A stretch of 64,000 nt of DNA from Membranipora membranacea. Taxonomy: Eukaryota > Bryozoa > Gymnolaemata > Cheilostomatida > Membraniporidae. Numbering within the stretch: position 1 is the stretch's first letter; every line of letters starts with the position of its first letter. The stretch is taken from contig OU612073.1 of assembly GCA_914767715.1 (NCBI GenBank), positions 14,012,001 to 14,076,000 on the forward strand, in the 5' to 3' direction. This document shows positions 13,136-25,397 of the stretch, piece after piece. A program made the position numbers and the translations under genes. Below the pieces are notes generated by a model. It had not been told where the DNA came from, did not search any database, and saw nothing but the letters and a program-made list of their open reading frames with translations.

Positions 13136-14754
13136 ATGGTGGTGATAGTGAACAACCCTGGTGGAGGGGAGGGTAACGCCACCTACGATATCACGTCCAC
13201 TACAACCACACAGTATGATTATACTACGTCCGCTGACTTAGGCAACACAACGTTAACAGCAGAGTCATCCACCAGTGCTAAAATGGAATGTATAACAACA
13301 AATATGACTCAAGCACGAGCTCTTATGGAGAAGCTACTAAGTAAAAATTGTAAGTTTACGTAAAAATAATACTTTGCTTTCTTCAACCGTTCGGATGTGC
13401 GATTATCGTTTGAAGGGCAGCTGAACCAATCTCAATGTTTCCACGACTGAACTAAAAAAATGAATTTTACTAATTATAATAGAAAAAGACCCTTGCGTTC
13501 AGAATCTAAATCCTGGTTGTCTATGTTTCATATTTATACTCATGTTCTTTTCTGTAACTCCTTCGTCACGTCACATTTCTTAAAACAACTTCGTATTGGC
13601 TGGAATAACTTTTGACGGCCCAGTCTTTCCAGATGGAATCTAATCAGAGATTAGATTGTGTCTGTTACATTGCTCTAACATAGACCAGTCTGTTTTTACT
13701 CAACTTGTATTATTGTACTCAACTCTTAAAAAATGCCGAAATATGATGTGACCTCACACCTGAACCAATGAACTAAACCTTTAGTTCAGTTCATTGCCTG
13801 AACTCTCCGTTCTCATTAGCAATTAATGAAAAAGTCAACACCAATGCCTGATTACTTAGCTTCTGATGGTCCAATAGGGCCAGTTTGGCTTGTTTTGAAG
13901 CTGACTAGCTGGGAAACATAACTTTTCTTACTCCAATCTTAGTTTTATAGATGGTTTGACTTTGCTTTGTGGCAAAGAAGAGAAAGCATCTGCATACCAG
14001 TAAGCCTTGCTTGATTGCGATTTTAGGTATTAGTTTGAGTTTAAGTTGACATGGTATTCCCGGCCTCTCTACTTTATTCTTAGCCTTAAACTTGCCGCTA
14101 AAGATCCCTGCTGAGAATAGTAATATCTATTTGATTTTCTCAGGTGGCGCGACAAGTATACCTATGGGAATTGGGTCAGGAGTTTTTGTATTTGTAGCAA
14201 TTGTGATACTAGTCGCCTACCTTATGAAAAGGTAAGTGCAATTATAGTACAACCAGGTCTCAAAATAACCTGCAAAACAGATTAGCAAAGTCTGTAACTA
14301 TGGCGCAAACTCATCAGAAATCACTAGGGATGCTTGGATGCTTTTGACCAAGTTGAAGGTCAATTTCATCCTGTTTGGTAACATAAAGATGGTTAATTAC
14401 TCGTCTTAGATGATCCCAAATCGTTTGTCCATTTTTAATGCCCCCTTTGGTCACAAGAAATTTGTGCCTCAAATTATCCTGCTGTTCACTTCTTTCAAAA
14501 GGGAAGACAAGAAAAATGAGATGTTCATCGAGGTTCCAGAGAACACTGGAGCGACACCGATACCGTTTGACTGTGAGTCACTGATTCATGCTCCGCCCCT
14601 ACAGTCGATTGAGGAATACCCAGAAGTGTTTGCTGACAACGCAGCGGCTTCGACATGCAGTACCACCCATACTAGTAGTCAGAAAAGTGAACAAAAAAAG
14701 AAAGCACCACCGTCAATGAATGTACTATGTTCTAAAGAACTCATCAATACATGA
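13136..14754 (+). CDS. Unrecognised single-pass membrane protein
   Basis: I do not recognise the family. Three exons (13136-13349, 14144-14231, 14502-14754) join in phase to give 184 residues. The first about 70 residues are Thr/Ser-rich with Asn-X-Thr sites (NATYD, NTTLT, NMTQ), as in a glycosylated, mucin-like outer segment. Exon 2 encodes GVFVFVAIVILVAYLMKR, a membrane helix followed by a basic stop-transfer sequence. Exon 3 gives an acidic then Ser/Lys-rich cytoplasmic tail (EEYPEVFADNAAAS, SEQKKKAPPS). An in-frame stop lies just before the ATG and no signal peptide is visible, so either the protein inserts by its own helix with the N-terminus outside, or a 5' exon adds a signal. A type I or type III membrane protein is inferred from composition only. 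Confidence 0.68.
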
Positions 14755-16241
14755 TCATAGTAATAGCTAGTCTAAGTTTTCAGACTTCAAATAATAGTTT
14801 GAGGGGTCTGACAACTATATAACACTAGGTATCCACAAAAATCTGTGTTCCATATGTCTTGTACTCTGATTGCATATTTAAAGTTGTAGAAAATTATCAT
14901 CATTCGTTTTCAAACATCAGATTCTTTTTGCCAGAAATATTTTGTAACCAGAATACCTCAATAGATTCATGTATCATGTCATTGTCTTCACTACATGTTA
15001 GATCTAGTCTTTTTGGTCTAGCAACTTCAGTGTAAATGCATGTTATTATTTTCACACAACTTTTATCTACAATTAGGGGCGATGAAAGATGCAAAACATT
15101 CACACTGCTCAACTCTTCCTGCACAGCCGCCGTAGTTATTTAATTTATTCTCAACATAACTCTCATTATTTTTCTAGAATTTACTCCGTGAAACATTGTG
15201 TTGTTTTATTATAGATTCGCTTCCATAATAAAATGTGATATAATTAATTAAGTGATTCTAGACTAAATTCTAGTGTTGATTCTTCCATAACATATAGACT
15301 TTTATCGTCAATCTACCATCATCTTTTTTAATGTTTTTCAACTCAAAAATTAAGGAAAAGTGGAGAGACAGAGAAAAAAAAGCCCTAGTAATAAATTGCG
15401 AAAAAGACGTCTGGTGTCTTTTCTGCTATTTAATGTAAATTATAAAATGTAGTTATGAAAAAAACCCGCAAACAGGCATGATTAATAAATTAGCATAACT
15501 TGCTATACAGGCGTTGTTGTATGTTTACATTTTTGGGTCTCAATCTCTGAGCAATAAAACTGTCACTGTAGGGTGCTCTGTAAAAATTATTAAAACTGTT
15601 GATTCTGTAAAAATAAATAAAATGATAAGACCATAAAAAGTACTATGCTGAGGTACGTGATAATGCATGAGCTGAGATAAGATAACTACAAAATCTAAAG
15701 CTCAAAGGCCAAGCTAAAGTTAGTAAAATTACAAAGTATAACACAGTATTACTAAATAACTGAGCCTTGTCACATTGCTCAAGAAAAAATGAATTCTTTA
15801 GGTGTAAAAAGCTCTGTATATTTATAATAAGGAAATTACCACAACTCTCATTGCCCTTTCAGGATATATCGGCTATGACCAATCTTATGCGTTTGTGATG
15901 ATTTTCTTTAGTGGTTAGTCTTCACCAAAAAATGCCACATGATTCAAATTATTATACGGATGTTTGAACCATATTATATATTAGCACTGGGGAGGAGGGG
16001 GATGCAATTTTTTCAAAATCATACTAAAAGAATTCTTTTCATTATATCACATTGATATTTCTCAAAAGAGATTGGAATCCACACAAATAAGGCTCAGTCA
16101 ATCTACACTTTATGAGTCGCTAATAAGCAGCAGTTTATCTTTTTTGCCTAGATAACAGCTGTTGTTGTTGCAAATGATTTGTGATAAGAGTGAGGAGCTT
16201 GAGAGGTACTCCAATGAAAGAGGTAATAAAAGCAACAAGCA
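14755..16241. other. Intergenic region before tRNA-Leu
   Basis: No coding exon supported. It contains one copy of a dispersed repeat at 15296-15395 and otherwise AT-rich sequence. Confidence 0.5.
15296..15395. repeat. Dispersed repeat starting ACTTTTATYGTCAATCTAC (copy A)
   Basis: About 100 bases here align with 28558-28670: both start ACTTTTATYGTCAATCTAC, run through a ...ATGTTTTTCA... block, then an A/G-rich GGAGAGA...GAAAAA block and a CTAG...AATAAA end. A third fragment with the same start lies at 38246. The class of element is unknown. Confidence 0.6.
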
Positions 16242-16324
16242 ACCATGGTGGCCGAGTGGTTAAGGCGTTGGACTTAAGATCCAATGGACGTATGTCCGCG
16301 TGGGTTCGAACCCCACCCGTGGTA
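16242..16324 (+). tRNA. tRNA-Leu (anticodon UAA)
   Basis: A complete cloverleaf is visible: acceptor ACCATGG pairs with CCGTGGT (one G-T pair), D arm GCCGAGTGGTTAAGGC, anticodon stem TTGGA/TCCAA with loop CTTAAGA (anticodon TAA), a long variable arm with GGAC/GTCC, and T arm GTGGG-TTCGAAC-CCCAC, then discriminator A. The long variable arm and the anticodon identify leucine. There is no intron and no encoded CCA. Transcription by pol III from internal A and B boxes is expected. Confidence 0.97.
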
Positions 16325-17249
16325 GAATTTTATAGATATACTGAGTGGATATTACATGTGCCTATCGATCCCTGTCGATCAAGTCTGCATGGGTACACAC
16401 AATCAGGTCCCTCCTGACAGAATATGAAGCTTTAATGTGATTTTTAGGGTGTGGGGATGTTTGACCAACTAAAAAGTAAACACAAACCATCAGCTACAAT
16501 ATGAGGGTTTTTAGCTAGTTATTATCAGGATTAGGAAAATATCTGTGATTATTGTGAGGACTGCGGATATAGGTGGTACAACCCCAAGTAAGTCAACAGA
16601 AAGTCATGCTCAAATGTAAAGTGCTGTCAAGTGGATCTTTAATACATCTCGGGTAAAATTGGAATACTAATACAATCACAACCCACCTATTATTAACATC
16701 ATTCATTCTTGTTATTTATCTTTCTAACTTTTATGCATATTTTATTAATTTAATGTCTACATAATGAAATATTGAATTTAGTTAGGTGCAGAATAATATT
16801 ATAAGTGAGAATCTGGCATTCTGTGAGCATGTGACCTTGTTGTGTAACAGGATCAACCAAGTCTATAGGTCTCTTGTTGTTTTCATGCTAATAGCTTTGT
16901 TTACCCGCAACTTACCAAAGCTCATGCCAAAATTGCAGTGGAAAATTATGAGATAATGCTGTGCTGAGCCGCTGTAATTTTTAACATACAATCCTTCTTT
17001 TGTGATTGATGAACCAACTGCACCGTTCTAGACTCTTACTATGGATAATGATTACAGGAAGATGTATCTATTAGAAAAGCTTCAAGCTTGCAGCTTGGTC
17101 TATTTTTGACAAAGTTGTACCCAAGTGCTGGCATCAGTTAATTTAAAAGATAGCCCAGCAATCATCTCACAAGCAAAGTCTTAGCAGATAAATAGGTATT
17201 ATAGTTGGGTAATCCTGAAAACTATTGGCTCATGAATTTTACTCACGGG
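16325..17249. other. Spacer between tRNA-Leu and the 17.25-kb promoter
   Basis: About 900 bases of AT-rich sequence with no gene that can be supported. Confidence 0.5.
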
Positions 17250-17257
17250 TATATAAA
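17250..17257 (+). promoter_or_regulatory. TATA box of the 17.3-kb transcript
   Basis: TATATAAA lies about 90 bases upstream of an ATG that is directly followed by a strong 5' splice site (ATG|GTGAGT). A start near 17280 is expected from usual TATA spacing. This is the clearest core promoter in the window. Confidence 0.65.
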
Positions 17258-17341
17258 CGTAGACTGATACTAAACAGGTTGCTCTTCTGATTCAGACGCT
17301 GCTTGGACAGATTGGGCCGGAGAGAAGCACCACAGACAGCT

Positions 17342-18417
17342 ATGGTGAGTTTGATATGTTACAGCGTTGTCACTAGTGTTGAGGAGCTGTCTATTTGGTG
17401 CTCAAATTTGAATATTGAAAAGACAACACATAGTAGCGGTTCCAGGTTTTGTTACTTTCACATATGTTTGAACTAAAGCCCAGGGTTTCTTCAGAAAAAT
17501 TTAATTGGATCAAACCAGCATGTCATCACTAATTTTGACCTATCTTGATTCTTGAACCCATCAAGTTTTTCGCTTAAACACTGTCACACCAGCAAATATG
17601 ATTAATCTAGGTCTAAAGCCATTTATGCAATATCCTAAATTCTCCTATGTAGAGTCTCTCTAGATTTCTGCTGTGTTACATAATTATGGGAGACGCTTAC
17701 TTACACCGCATGTCGCTTAAACTCATTTCCAATGTTAAGTACGTTGACCTCATCCCGTGTTACTACCTTGTCACCATTAGTTATGAAGTTTTTTCAACCA
17801 AATGAATCTCCACATTTTAGTTCAAAACAATAACAGTGAAGGTTATCTTTAGGAATTAGGAATCCATCTAAATCTAGCAGATTTCTTCATTTTCCATTGA
17901 AGCCTGTGACTGCTGCCCTGCCTTGCCCCTATTTTTGGCTTGTAATTTTGAGTTGAAAACTGAGTGAAATCACAAGCTATGTTTGTGCCTCACAATAATG
18001 CTTATTTAACAATGCCGGCTTGTAACCTAAGCTGTGCAGAGTTGTCTTCCTTATATCAATGTGGGCAATACTCCTGATAATATTTTGTCACAAATTGTGA
18101 TCTGTAACAGTATTTTGAACCGGTTGGTCACAAAACATCTCAAACATCATCATAATTCTCACAATTTTTTTTTTTATTGAAGTTTGCTCCTTATACCATT
18201 TTTATGTAATATGTTTTCCTGTAACAAGTTAATCTCTCTAGAACCTTGTGGCAATAGTTTATCCTTTGTTTCCATTTGATTTTAGGCACAGCTTGGAAAT
18301 GAGGATAGGATAGAGTTCACACAGGATAACTGGATAGACACCCATCAACATCAAACAGACAGCAGCGGCAGCAGAATTCACTGGATCTCAACAGAGCAAC
18401 AGAGCCACAGTAAATAA
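17342..18417 (+). CDS. Candidate 44-residue reading frame of a spliced transcript
   Basis: The first exon ends exactly after an ATG (17342-17344, followed by GTGAGT). The next exon begins at 18286 after a TTTTAG acceptor and continues in frame for 43 codons to TAA at 18415-18417. The product starts MAQLGNEDRIEFTQDNW and is polar, rich in Gln, His and Ser, without a membrane segment. It resembles no protein I know. Another 5' splice site (AACAG|GTCAG) follows the stop at 18478, so the transcript goes on. It could be a short peptide gene or the chance frame of a long noncoding RNA; the TATA box and paired splice sites support transcription, not coding. Confidence 0.4.
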
Positions 18418-18478
18418 CTGAATTCGATAATAAACGACACCGAACGACAATCACGACAAAAAACGAAACTGAAAACAG

Positions 18479-19600
18479 GTCAGATTAAAAACATATTTTG
18501 CATTACCCTTTACTATTATTGGTGTGGAGTGGCAGGTATCAGGATTGTATAAGGAAAGTTGCACAGCTTACTACTTAAACTAAAGCATATAAGCTTGGGC
18601 ATTAAGATATAATGCACCTAGGTAACTTTTTCAAACATCTCTGGAGAGAGGGTTTAAAATTAAACAAACAAAAAAATAAGATAAAAGAACAAAATGTTCA
18701 CCCCATTCCTTGTATCCTAGGACTGACTTGACTTTCCAGTTTCCAACGTCTGATTGAAAATTCAAACATCCCTGATATGAGGTCAGCTTGTATGCGTATT
18801 ATGTAAAATAATTTGAAGCTCCTACTCATTTGATCACACTTGAAATCTTAAATGCCGCTGTTGAAACAATTCAAGATTAAATTTTAGGTCAAAATTTGTT
18901 TCCAATTCAAGCTCTCACCCTTGATCAAACTTGAAAGTTTAAATGCTGCTTCTATTTACTGCAAACATAACTCAATATTCAATTCTTCCCCTAAGATAAG
19001 TTTATATGCAAGTTCCTCAACCTGGATTGCAAGTCAAAATTGATTTAGGTTAAGTTTTCAGCCACATGACTTTTCAGCTGCTGTTGTGAACTCACTAACA
19101 CTTAATATAACTCACTAACTCTCTCACACTCACACTCACACTAACATTCACACAGCTGACTGATTATTCATGTGTGCTGGAGGCTTAGTACAAGTTTGCC
19201 AACTCTGGTTTGGAGGTGTTGAGGTGTGGGCATGGGGATATTGAGGCGCCTTTGTATCCACATGTCTCCGCCCCTATTAACCTGCGATCCAGAGGAAACA
19301 GACTTGTTTTGTAATTGACCATATTATCACCTTTCAGTATTCATATTTGGCTTTTCAAACTTTTGATCTGTAGAAACATTTGATCTAGAAAACTTTTAAG
19401 CTTTTATCTTTCTTGCTCCAAACATTAACCAGCTAGACATTTAAATTGAATATATCTGAAAGAATTATCATGACATGACTGACTGACCCTGAGGATGTCT
19501 GATTAGACAAGAACATAGATACATGCATTAATTACAAATAACTGAAAGTGTATTGATACAGGAAAATCAGCAAAAATTACATGATCCCAAACACTTAGAA
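18479..19600. other. Probable intron of the 17.3-kb transcript
   Basis: Begins at a good 5' splice site (AACAG|GTCAG). No open frame with support. A short CACTCACACT-type simple repeat lies near 19125-19155. Confidence 0.4.
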
Positions 19601-19619
19601 AATGGAAAGCAAATAACCA

Positions 19620-20640
19620 TTGGTGAACCCTCTCTCAGTGTACAATCTGCCAAAAACAACAACCCATAATTGGCTGTATGATCTTGTTATATCAATCTAG
19701 GTTTTCACCACATGAATATTCTGTATTCGCATTGCAATTTAGATTATCATTAACATTAGTAGTAAGATAAAAGTCAGATTAGGGTTTAGGGCTCATGAAG
19801 TAGAACTACTGCTAAGTTTGATTAGATACATGTTACCTTTAGTCTTAGTTAGATTTAGTCATAGGAAGTAGGACTCTTTGGTTAGATTAATCAGTGCAGA
19901 TAGTACACAATCAGTGCAGATAGTACACCTCGCAATAATAGAAGCTTGCTCAATAATCCTGGAAAACACTTGACATGAATGACTGATACATACATGAGTA
20001 ACAAATAACTGAAACTACAACGGTTCCAAAACAAATCAGCAAACCCTACAAAGTAAGCATCCCACCACAAAACAATAAACCTTTAAAAGCTGGCCAATAA
20101 AACCTGACCTGTCAAAACCTACTCGTAAAACTCGACCCGTCATAACCGACCTGTCAAAATTTACCCGTAAAAAGCGATTCGTAAAGACCGACCCGTAAAA
20201 AGCGATTCGTAAAGACCGACCCGTAAAAACCGATTCGTAAAAAATGACCCTTAAAAACCGACACACTAAAACTGTCTCATGAAAACCGACTCGTAAAATT
20301 CTACTCGTAAAAACTGAGCTGTCAGATATTGTCATAACAATCTACCATCTGCAAATATTACCATAAACAAAATACAAAAAACCTTCCATTAAAACCCCTC
20401 TCTCAATGAACAATCTGCAAAAAACAACCAATCAAATATTGCATCATCAATGGATCTCGGATGAGATTTTCACTCCTTGCATATTATTTATTACTGCATT
20501 GCCATTAGATAGGTCATTATTATTATTAGTTCAATAAATAATATGAAGAATACAACTAGGGTTCTTACGATTATTTTAGACTAGGGTTAAGGCTCATGAA
20601 GTAGAACTCACACCACTGCTAAATTGGATTAGACACATGA
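19620..20640 (+). repeat. Diverged direct duplication (19620-19880 and 20398-20640)
   Basis: Two stretches share, in the same order, a CTCTCARTGNACAATCTGC block, a block with GCATTGC followed by ATTATTAG-like sequence, an AGGGTT block, then CATGAAGTAGAACT...CTGCTAA. They are separated by the 20.04-20.34 kb minisatellite. Identity is moderate, so the duplication is old. Confidence 0.6.
20095..20320 (+). repeat. Short-period minisatellite (CGACCCGTAAAAA type)
   Basis: A run of units such as CGATTCGTAAAGA and CGACCCGTAAAAA repeats about every 13 bases with variation. Read on the minus strand it stays open for about 100 codons as a quasi-repeat rich in Phe, Arg, Val and Ser. That is expected of a repeat whose unit lacks stops and is not taken as a gene. 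Confidence 0.75.
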
Positions 20641-20800
20641 AGTAGGAACACCGCTAAGTAAGATTTAGACACAGGAAGTAGGAACATCGCTAAGTTAGAT
20701 TTAGACACATGAAGTAGGAACACCGCTATGTTTGATTTGGACACATAAAGTAGGATCGCTGCTAAGTTAGATTTAGACATGACGCGAAGTAGGACTGGTT
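20600..20800 (+). repeat. 36-bp tandem repeat (GAAGTAGGAACACCGCTAAG type)
   Basis: About five units of roughly 36 bases, each with ACACATGAAGTAGGAACACC and GCTAAGTTAGATTTAG variants. Single related units occur near 19795 and 19860. Confidence 0.78.
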
Positions 20801-21254
20801 AGATTTGTCAGTGCATTAATTGTACAGCTAGTAGAAGTTAGACTGAAGAAAGTAGTAGTAGTATTTAAATACTATTCTAAGGTTTTATGGCATGCTTGTA
20901 TATGTTTAGTATATTTTGGTATACGTCACTGGAAATGTATAGTTAGGAATGGTACAGCGATATTTAAGAAGTGCCTGAGGGACACCCCACGCATGTTTAG
21001 CTATCGCCAGTGGAAACGCAGATCCTTCGAGCACTCAGTTTGGGTGGCATCTTGACTACTTCTCTCAGCGCAGTCAGGAGCTGACGGCTCGTCTGGATCG
21101 GGACACACTCTGGGTAGCAGCATCGCAACGCTTGGATCGCAGGGCTCACCATCATCTTCTAGTACACTACAGGGCCAGCTGAAGTGAACGGCATCATCAG
21201 GTTATGGGTAATCATACCTTATATTGATTGATTTGTGTATGTTATCTTGAACTT

Positions 21255-21690
21255 TGTAAACAGCGTGCATAGCTGAAAAAGTAGACTACTCTTGAAGCAT
21301 GTTCAATGGTTCAACCGTGTAGGCAACGGTGTAGGCAACCTTTTGAGCAATCATCTTGAGTAGATGATAAATCATGAAAGTAATAATGCAATGCTTGTGT
21401 TGAGTGTGTTTGTAAACTTGAACTTTGTGAACAGCGTGCACAGCTGAAAATGTAGGCTACCCTTGAACCGCCTGGGCAACGGTGTAGGCAACCTTTTGAT
21501 CAATCATCTTGAATAAATGAAAATCATGGAAGTAAAAATGCAATGCTTGTATTGAGATTTTTCAAACCTGAACTTTGCAAACGGTGTAGAGCAACATTTT
21601 GAGCAACCTAGTGAGCAATCATCTTGAGTAAATGATAAGTCTTGAAAGTAAAATGCAATGCTTGTATTGAGTGTAACAATGCCATTACTT
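21255..21690 (+). repeat. Three tandem units of about 150-170 bp
   Basis: Each unit contains GAACTTTGNRAAC, a GTGTAGGCAACCTTTTGA-like block, CAATCATCTTGAGTAAATGA and GTAAAATGCAATGCTTGT. The third unit is shortened. The repeat ends about 140 bases before the AATAAA at 21828. Confidence 0.75.
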
Positions 21691-21827
21691 AGAACGCTTG
21701 ATCATTTAGTTTAATTATTCTTTCTGCTATTGTTGCATTCAATGTTGTGTATTTCTTGTGCATGTTGTTGTTTATGTTGTGAAACACGTGCATGTTGTCA
21801 TTGAGTCTTGTTGACTCTTGTACCATG

Positions 21828-21833
21828 AATAAA
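21828..21833 (+). terminator. Poly(A) signal after the repeat-rich locus
   Basis: AATAAA, followed by a T-rich stretch, in the right place to end a transcript starting near 17280. No other plus-strand gene nearby needs it. Confidence 0.4.
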
Positions 21834-23846
21834 TATTACCACAAGTTTTTGTTAAGCTGAATTTGTTTTCTACTCCTGTTATTGCTTAAAATCTGAAAAT
21901 GTTTACAAATGCAAACCTTTCAACTACCCAATTCTATTAAGAAAAATAATCACCAGGCATCCTCATAGCAGGGTATTGTCTATACTGCCATTTTTACTGT
22001 TTCATCCATTATTAAAAAACCTCCGGGCCTGCAATTTCATCATATCAGCGGACATAAAATCATGCAATTCATAACCATCGCTGGTTCAACTTACAAACAT
22101 TTTATCGATGAATCGTAATAAGACAACCGACATGCATCGTAATCTGCCAACATCACATCGCCGGCATTTCACTTATCGACTTTCGCAACACTGATAGCGA
22201 CATCAGTATGCACAAACCGACAGTCAACAATTAGCGCTAGCCAGTTGAATTAAAATTTTTTTCAATATAGGAAGAGAATTAAACTATTTTTGGGTGTCTT
22301 TTATTTAAATTTTTTTTTATTTTCACTCCTTTGCCTTCATCTACTCTATGGGATAAAAGTAACAGCTCTGGCTGTTGAAATTACACTACACCGACTCTGC
22401 GCCTGTGAAAGCTACTAAATTTTTTACAAACCAACAATCTATAGTGTATTTAACCGGAAACATTAGCTATGACGGTTAGCATTGGGAAAAAAATTTCTCT
22501 GAGAAAGGAATATAAAACTTCTTGTTTTTTTTTATTTACCTTTGCATTCTCTCACTCACTCCTCTGCGTCTATCTACTTCATTTCATTCGTTCTTACTTA
22601 TCAACTATTATTTACTACTAGGTTATTTATTTATATGTGTGTTGTGTGGTCGCATGTGTTTGTGTGTACTTGTATGTGTGTGTATGTCGGCTAGTTGCGC
22701 TGAATAACAAACCCTAAATTATACCATTTCAGAGATGGGGGCCAGGGTTCTTGCTTTGGTGAGTCCAAAGATTCTTCAGGCCCAGGGCAGCTGCTCAAAC
22801 TTGGTTGTTTCTTATCCTTCCAGTTTACGCTAGCTGACCTGAACCTAAAAGAGTCATTTCAGCAACATCCGTCGACCTATCTGATACATTGGTGCACAAT
22901 GCCAGCACTTGAAATAGTCATTATTTAGTGTTACTATAGTTACTTTTCATCATATTTATTTAATCCATTTAATTAGTTATATGCTTGTATGCTTCAATAG
23001 CTTCTATACCTAGGTTATTATTGCCACCACCAATCATTATTCACATAATAAATATTAAATCTATTTTATTGATAATTTATTATAGCTTTTCCTCAATATC
23101 TTTCCATCATGTTTCTACTTGTACAAACCCTTGATCTCTTCTTATTGAATTTTATCAAGGTGGGATTCATCATTTATATAATTAAATATGAGCAAAACTT
23201 TGAAGAAACAATTAAATTCAAAAACTTTATAGAATTTAAATAGATTTTGAAACAATTAAATTAAAATATTTTATAGAATTTAAACAAATTTTATTGAAAT
23301 AATGGGCTCTTTAATACTCGTCACAAAATACATTGCTGTGAATATGAGACTTTTATCCTCAACTCAATCCTGAGTTGTTAAAAACCCATTGCTAGGCTGT
23401 GCCGTGGCCATACAAATAGTCGGCTTTCTCATTTATCTCAGTAATATAGGGTAATTAACAAATAAGCGTCAATGCCTTCTGCTCAAACAAAATAATACTA
23501 CTGAAGGCTTTATTGTTAAGGGAAAGCAGCACCCGAACATGCGTTCCGCTGATGTACATCAAAATCGAGCACAAACATGCAAAAAACATATCAAGATTGT
23601 TAATTTTCATTTCAAAGTTATCTGTGAGGTTGCGAATATTACAGATTTGACCACCTCTGGGATAAACGAAACACTAAATTCAATTTCAGTGTTGGCTGAA
23701 ACTAGACGTAAACAAATTAATTAAATTAAGCTATTTGAGGAGAGTGTAATCTTTAAGGCACTGTTAATTGCCAGCCCTATTGTACCTACTGTAATCAATG
23801 TTACTGCTAATTAAAATATAGAAAGTGGAGGTTGCATTTCCTTATA
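21834..23846. other. Gene-free AT-rich stretch
   Basis: No exon could be supported on either strand. A TG-rich simple repeat occurs near 22635-22690; an open frame there is T-rich low-complexity sequence, not a protein. Confidence 0.5.
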
Positions 23847-24353
23847 GACAGTTTTCTGAGCTCTGATTTAGGCCTCAATTCAGAGTTGTCCTCTCTCCAG
23901 TTTGGTACTTTTAACCCACGCCGCATAGGAAAAACGTGCTGAAAAGAGGGTTATCTTGAAAACCGCATATAATAGGATAAAAAATATTTTTGATTCAGAA
24001 TCTGCCACATTGAAAGCTCATATGGACATAGTTTGGAAATAATTTTAGTAATTGGATAGTCAAATATAGCAATTTCTGCCTGTTTTGCAGACAATTTGGC
24101 AGAATCTTTTATGAGTTTCGTCACTAAAATTAAGATTTATCAACATTCAAGCGTCCAATGATTTGGAAACCCTGTCTCACAGGGTTTTCAATGGCGCAGA
24201 CTCTGAATCAAAAATCATTTTTATCCTATCATAAGCGGTTTTCAAGACAACCCTCTTTCAGCAGGTTTTTCCTATGCAGCGTGGGTTAAAAGTACCAAAA
24301 TGGAGAGAGGAAAACTCCAGATTGAGGCATAAATAAGAGCTCAGGAAACTGTC
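23847..24353. mobile_element. 507-bp fold-back element with about 158-bp terminal inverted repeats
   Basis: The left arm (23847-24005) and right arm (24196-24353) are reverse complements with scattered mismatches, starting GACAGTTTTCTGAGCTC and ending GAGCTCAGGAAACTGTC. The centre is about 190 bases with no open frame. TA dinucleotides abut both ends (23845-23846 and 24354-24355), the target duplication typical of Tc1/mariner-type insertions. The element is therefore probably a non-autonomous MITE moved by a transposase encoded elsewhere. Confidence 0.85.
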
Positions 24354-24355
24354 TA

Positions 24356-25397
24356 TTGTGAGGTAAGGCAACTTAAGAGTAATATGTGATTAAAACTTGG
24401 CTAACGCTCAATGCAATTTTTTCTGGCACTATTAAATGATCTAGTTCCTGCATAGGTAAAAGAAAGTCACTTAAATATCAATTAAATTCACTCTACATTG
24501 CTGAACCATTCCACCTGAATGCTGCTCTTCTATAATAATATATGTTTCTGTGACTCAGTATCATATCTATATATACACACAGTGCTTATCTGGGGCTTTG
24601 ATACACCCGGAACTGATGTCTGATTCATGCACAAATGAGCTGTTCTGTAACCTGGCTGCAGGAAGAAAGACTTTCAGTCATAAAAAAGAATAAAAATTCC
24701 TCATCGGCACTGTCAATGCTTTGCCATAGTGAGACTATATTGCCTTTTCCAATCTCTCAATTATACGAACAGCATGATAATATAAAAATATGTTAACTAA
24801 TATTAGGATCAATTTTGAAAGCATTTTGAATGAAGCTGATTTGACTATGATGGGTTGCATAGGTGTGCCTCTGTTTAAGTCCAGGCTCCTGAATTCTGGT
24901 GGTCACGGAGGATTGTCCACAACAACGGTACTGGGTACTCATGTAATAAGCTTTTTGCTGGGATGTTTGGTGGATTCGAATTTGTTAGCTATAGTTTAAT
25001 TTGGCTAGTTTTGGGATGCTTTAATGTTAGCTAGCACTTCATTTTGGCTTATTGAGATGGGAGTCTATATCAAAGAAAGAGGATGAGAAGTTGGTTGCTA
25101 GCCTCAAAGTTAGCTTTTACAAGGATGTGTAAAATGTGGCAATTTTCCTCCTGCAAATAATTTACTTATCTATTGCATACTGATTAAAATGAGCATCACG
25201 ATTGCAATACATGATGGTGCCACCCCTTTAAAGCTAAACTAGGATTATTTGTTTTCTCACCAAGGACACTTGATCATAATTTTTCTTACTGGCTAATTAG
25301 GTATTGTTTTGTTATGGCAACGATGGAGGAAAAATGTAGTTTATTGCCTGAGACAATTATTGCAAGCCAACAAAAATATTTTGAAGTTACTGTTACC
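24356..25397. other. Gene-free stretch
   Basis: No supported exon. AT-rich sequence between the fold-back element and the perfect hairpin. Confidence 0.5.

Noticed and set aside
20036-20335. Minus-strand open frame of about 99 codons rich in Arg, Phe and Val
   Set aside because: It is the translation of a minisatellite whose unit lacks stop codons; no splice sites or homology.
22522-22707. Plus-strand hydrophobic open frame (61 codons)
   Set aside because: T-rich and TG-repeat low-complexity sequence gives Phe, Leu, Cys and Val codons by composition alone.
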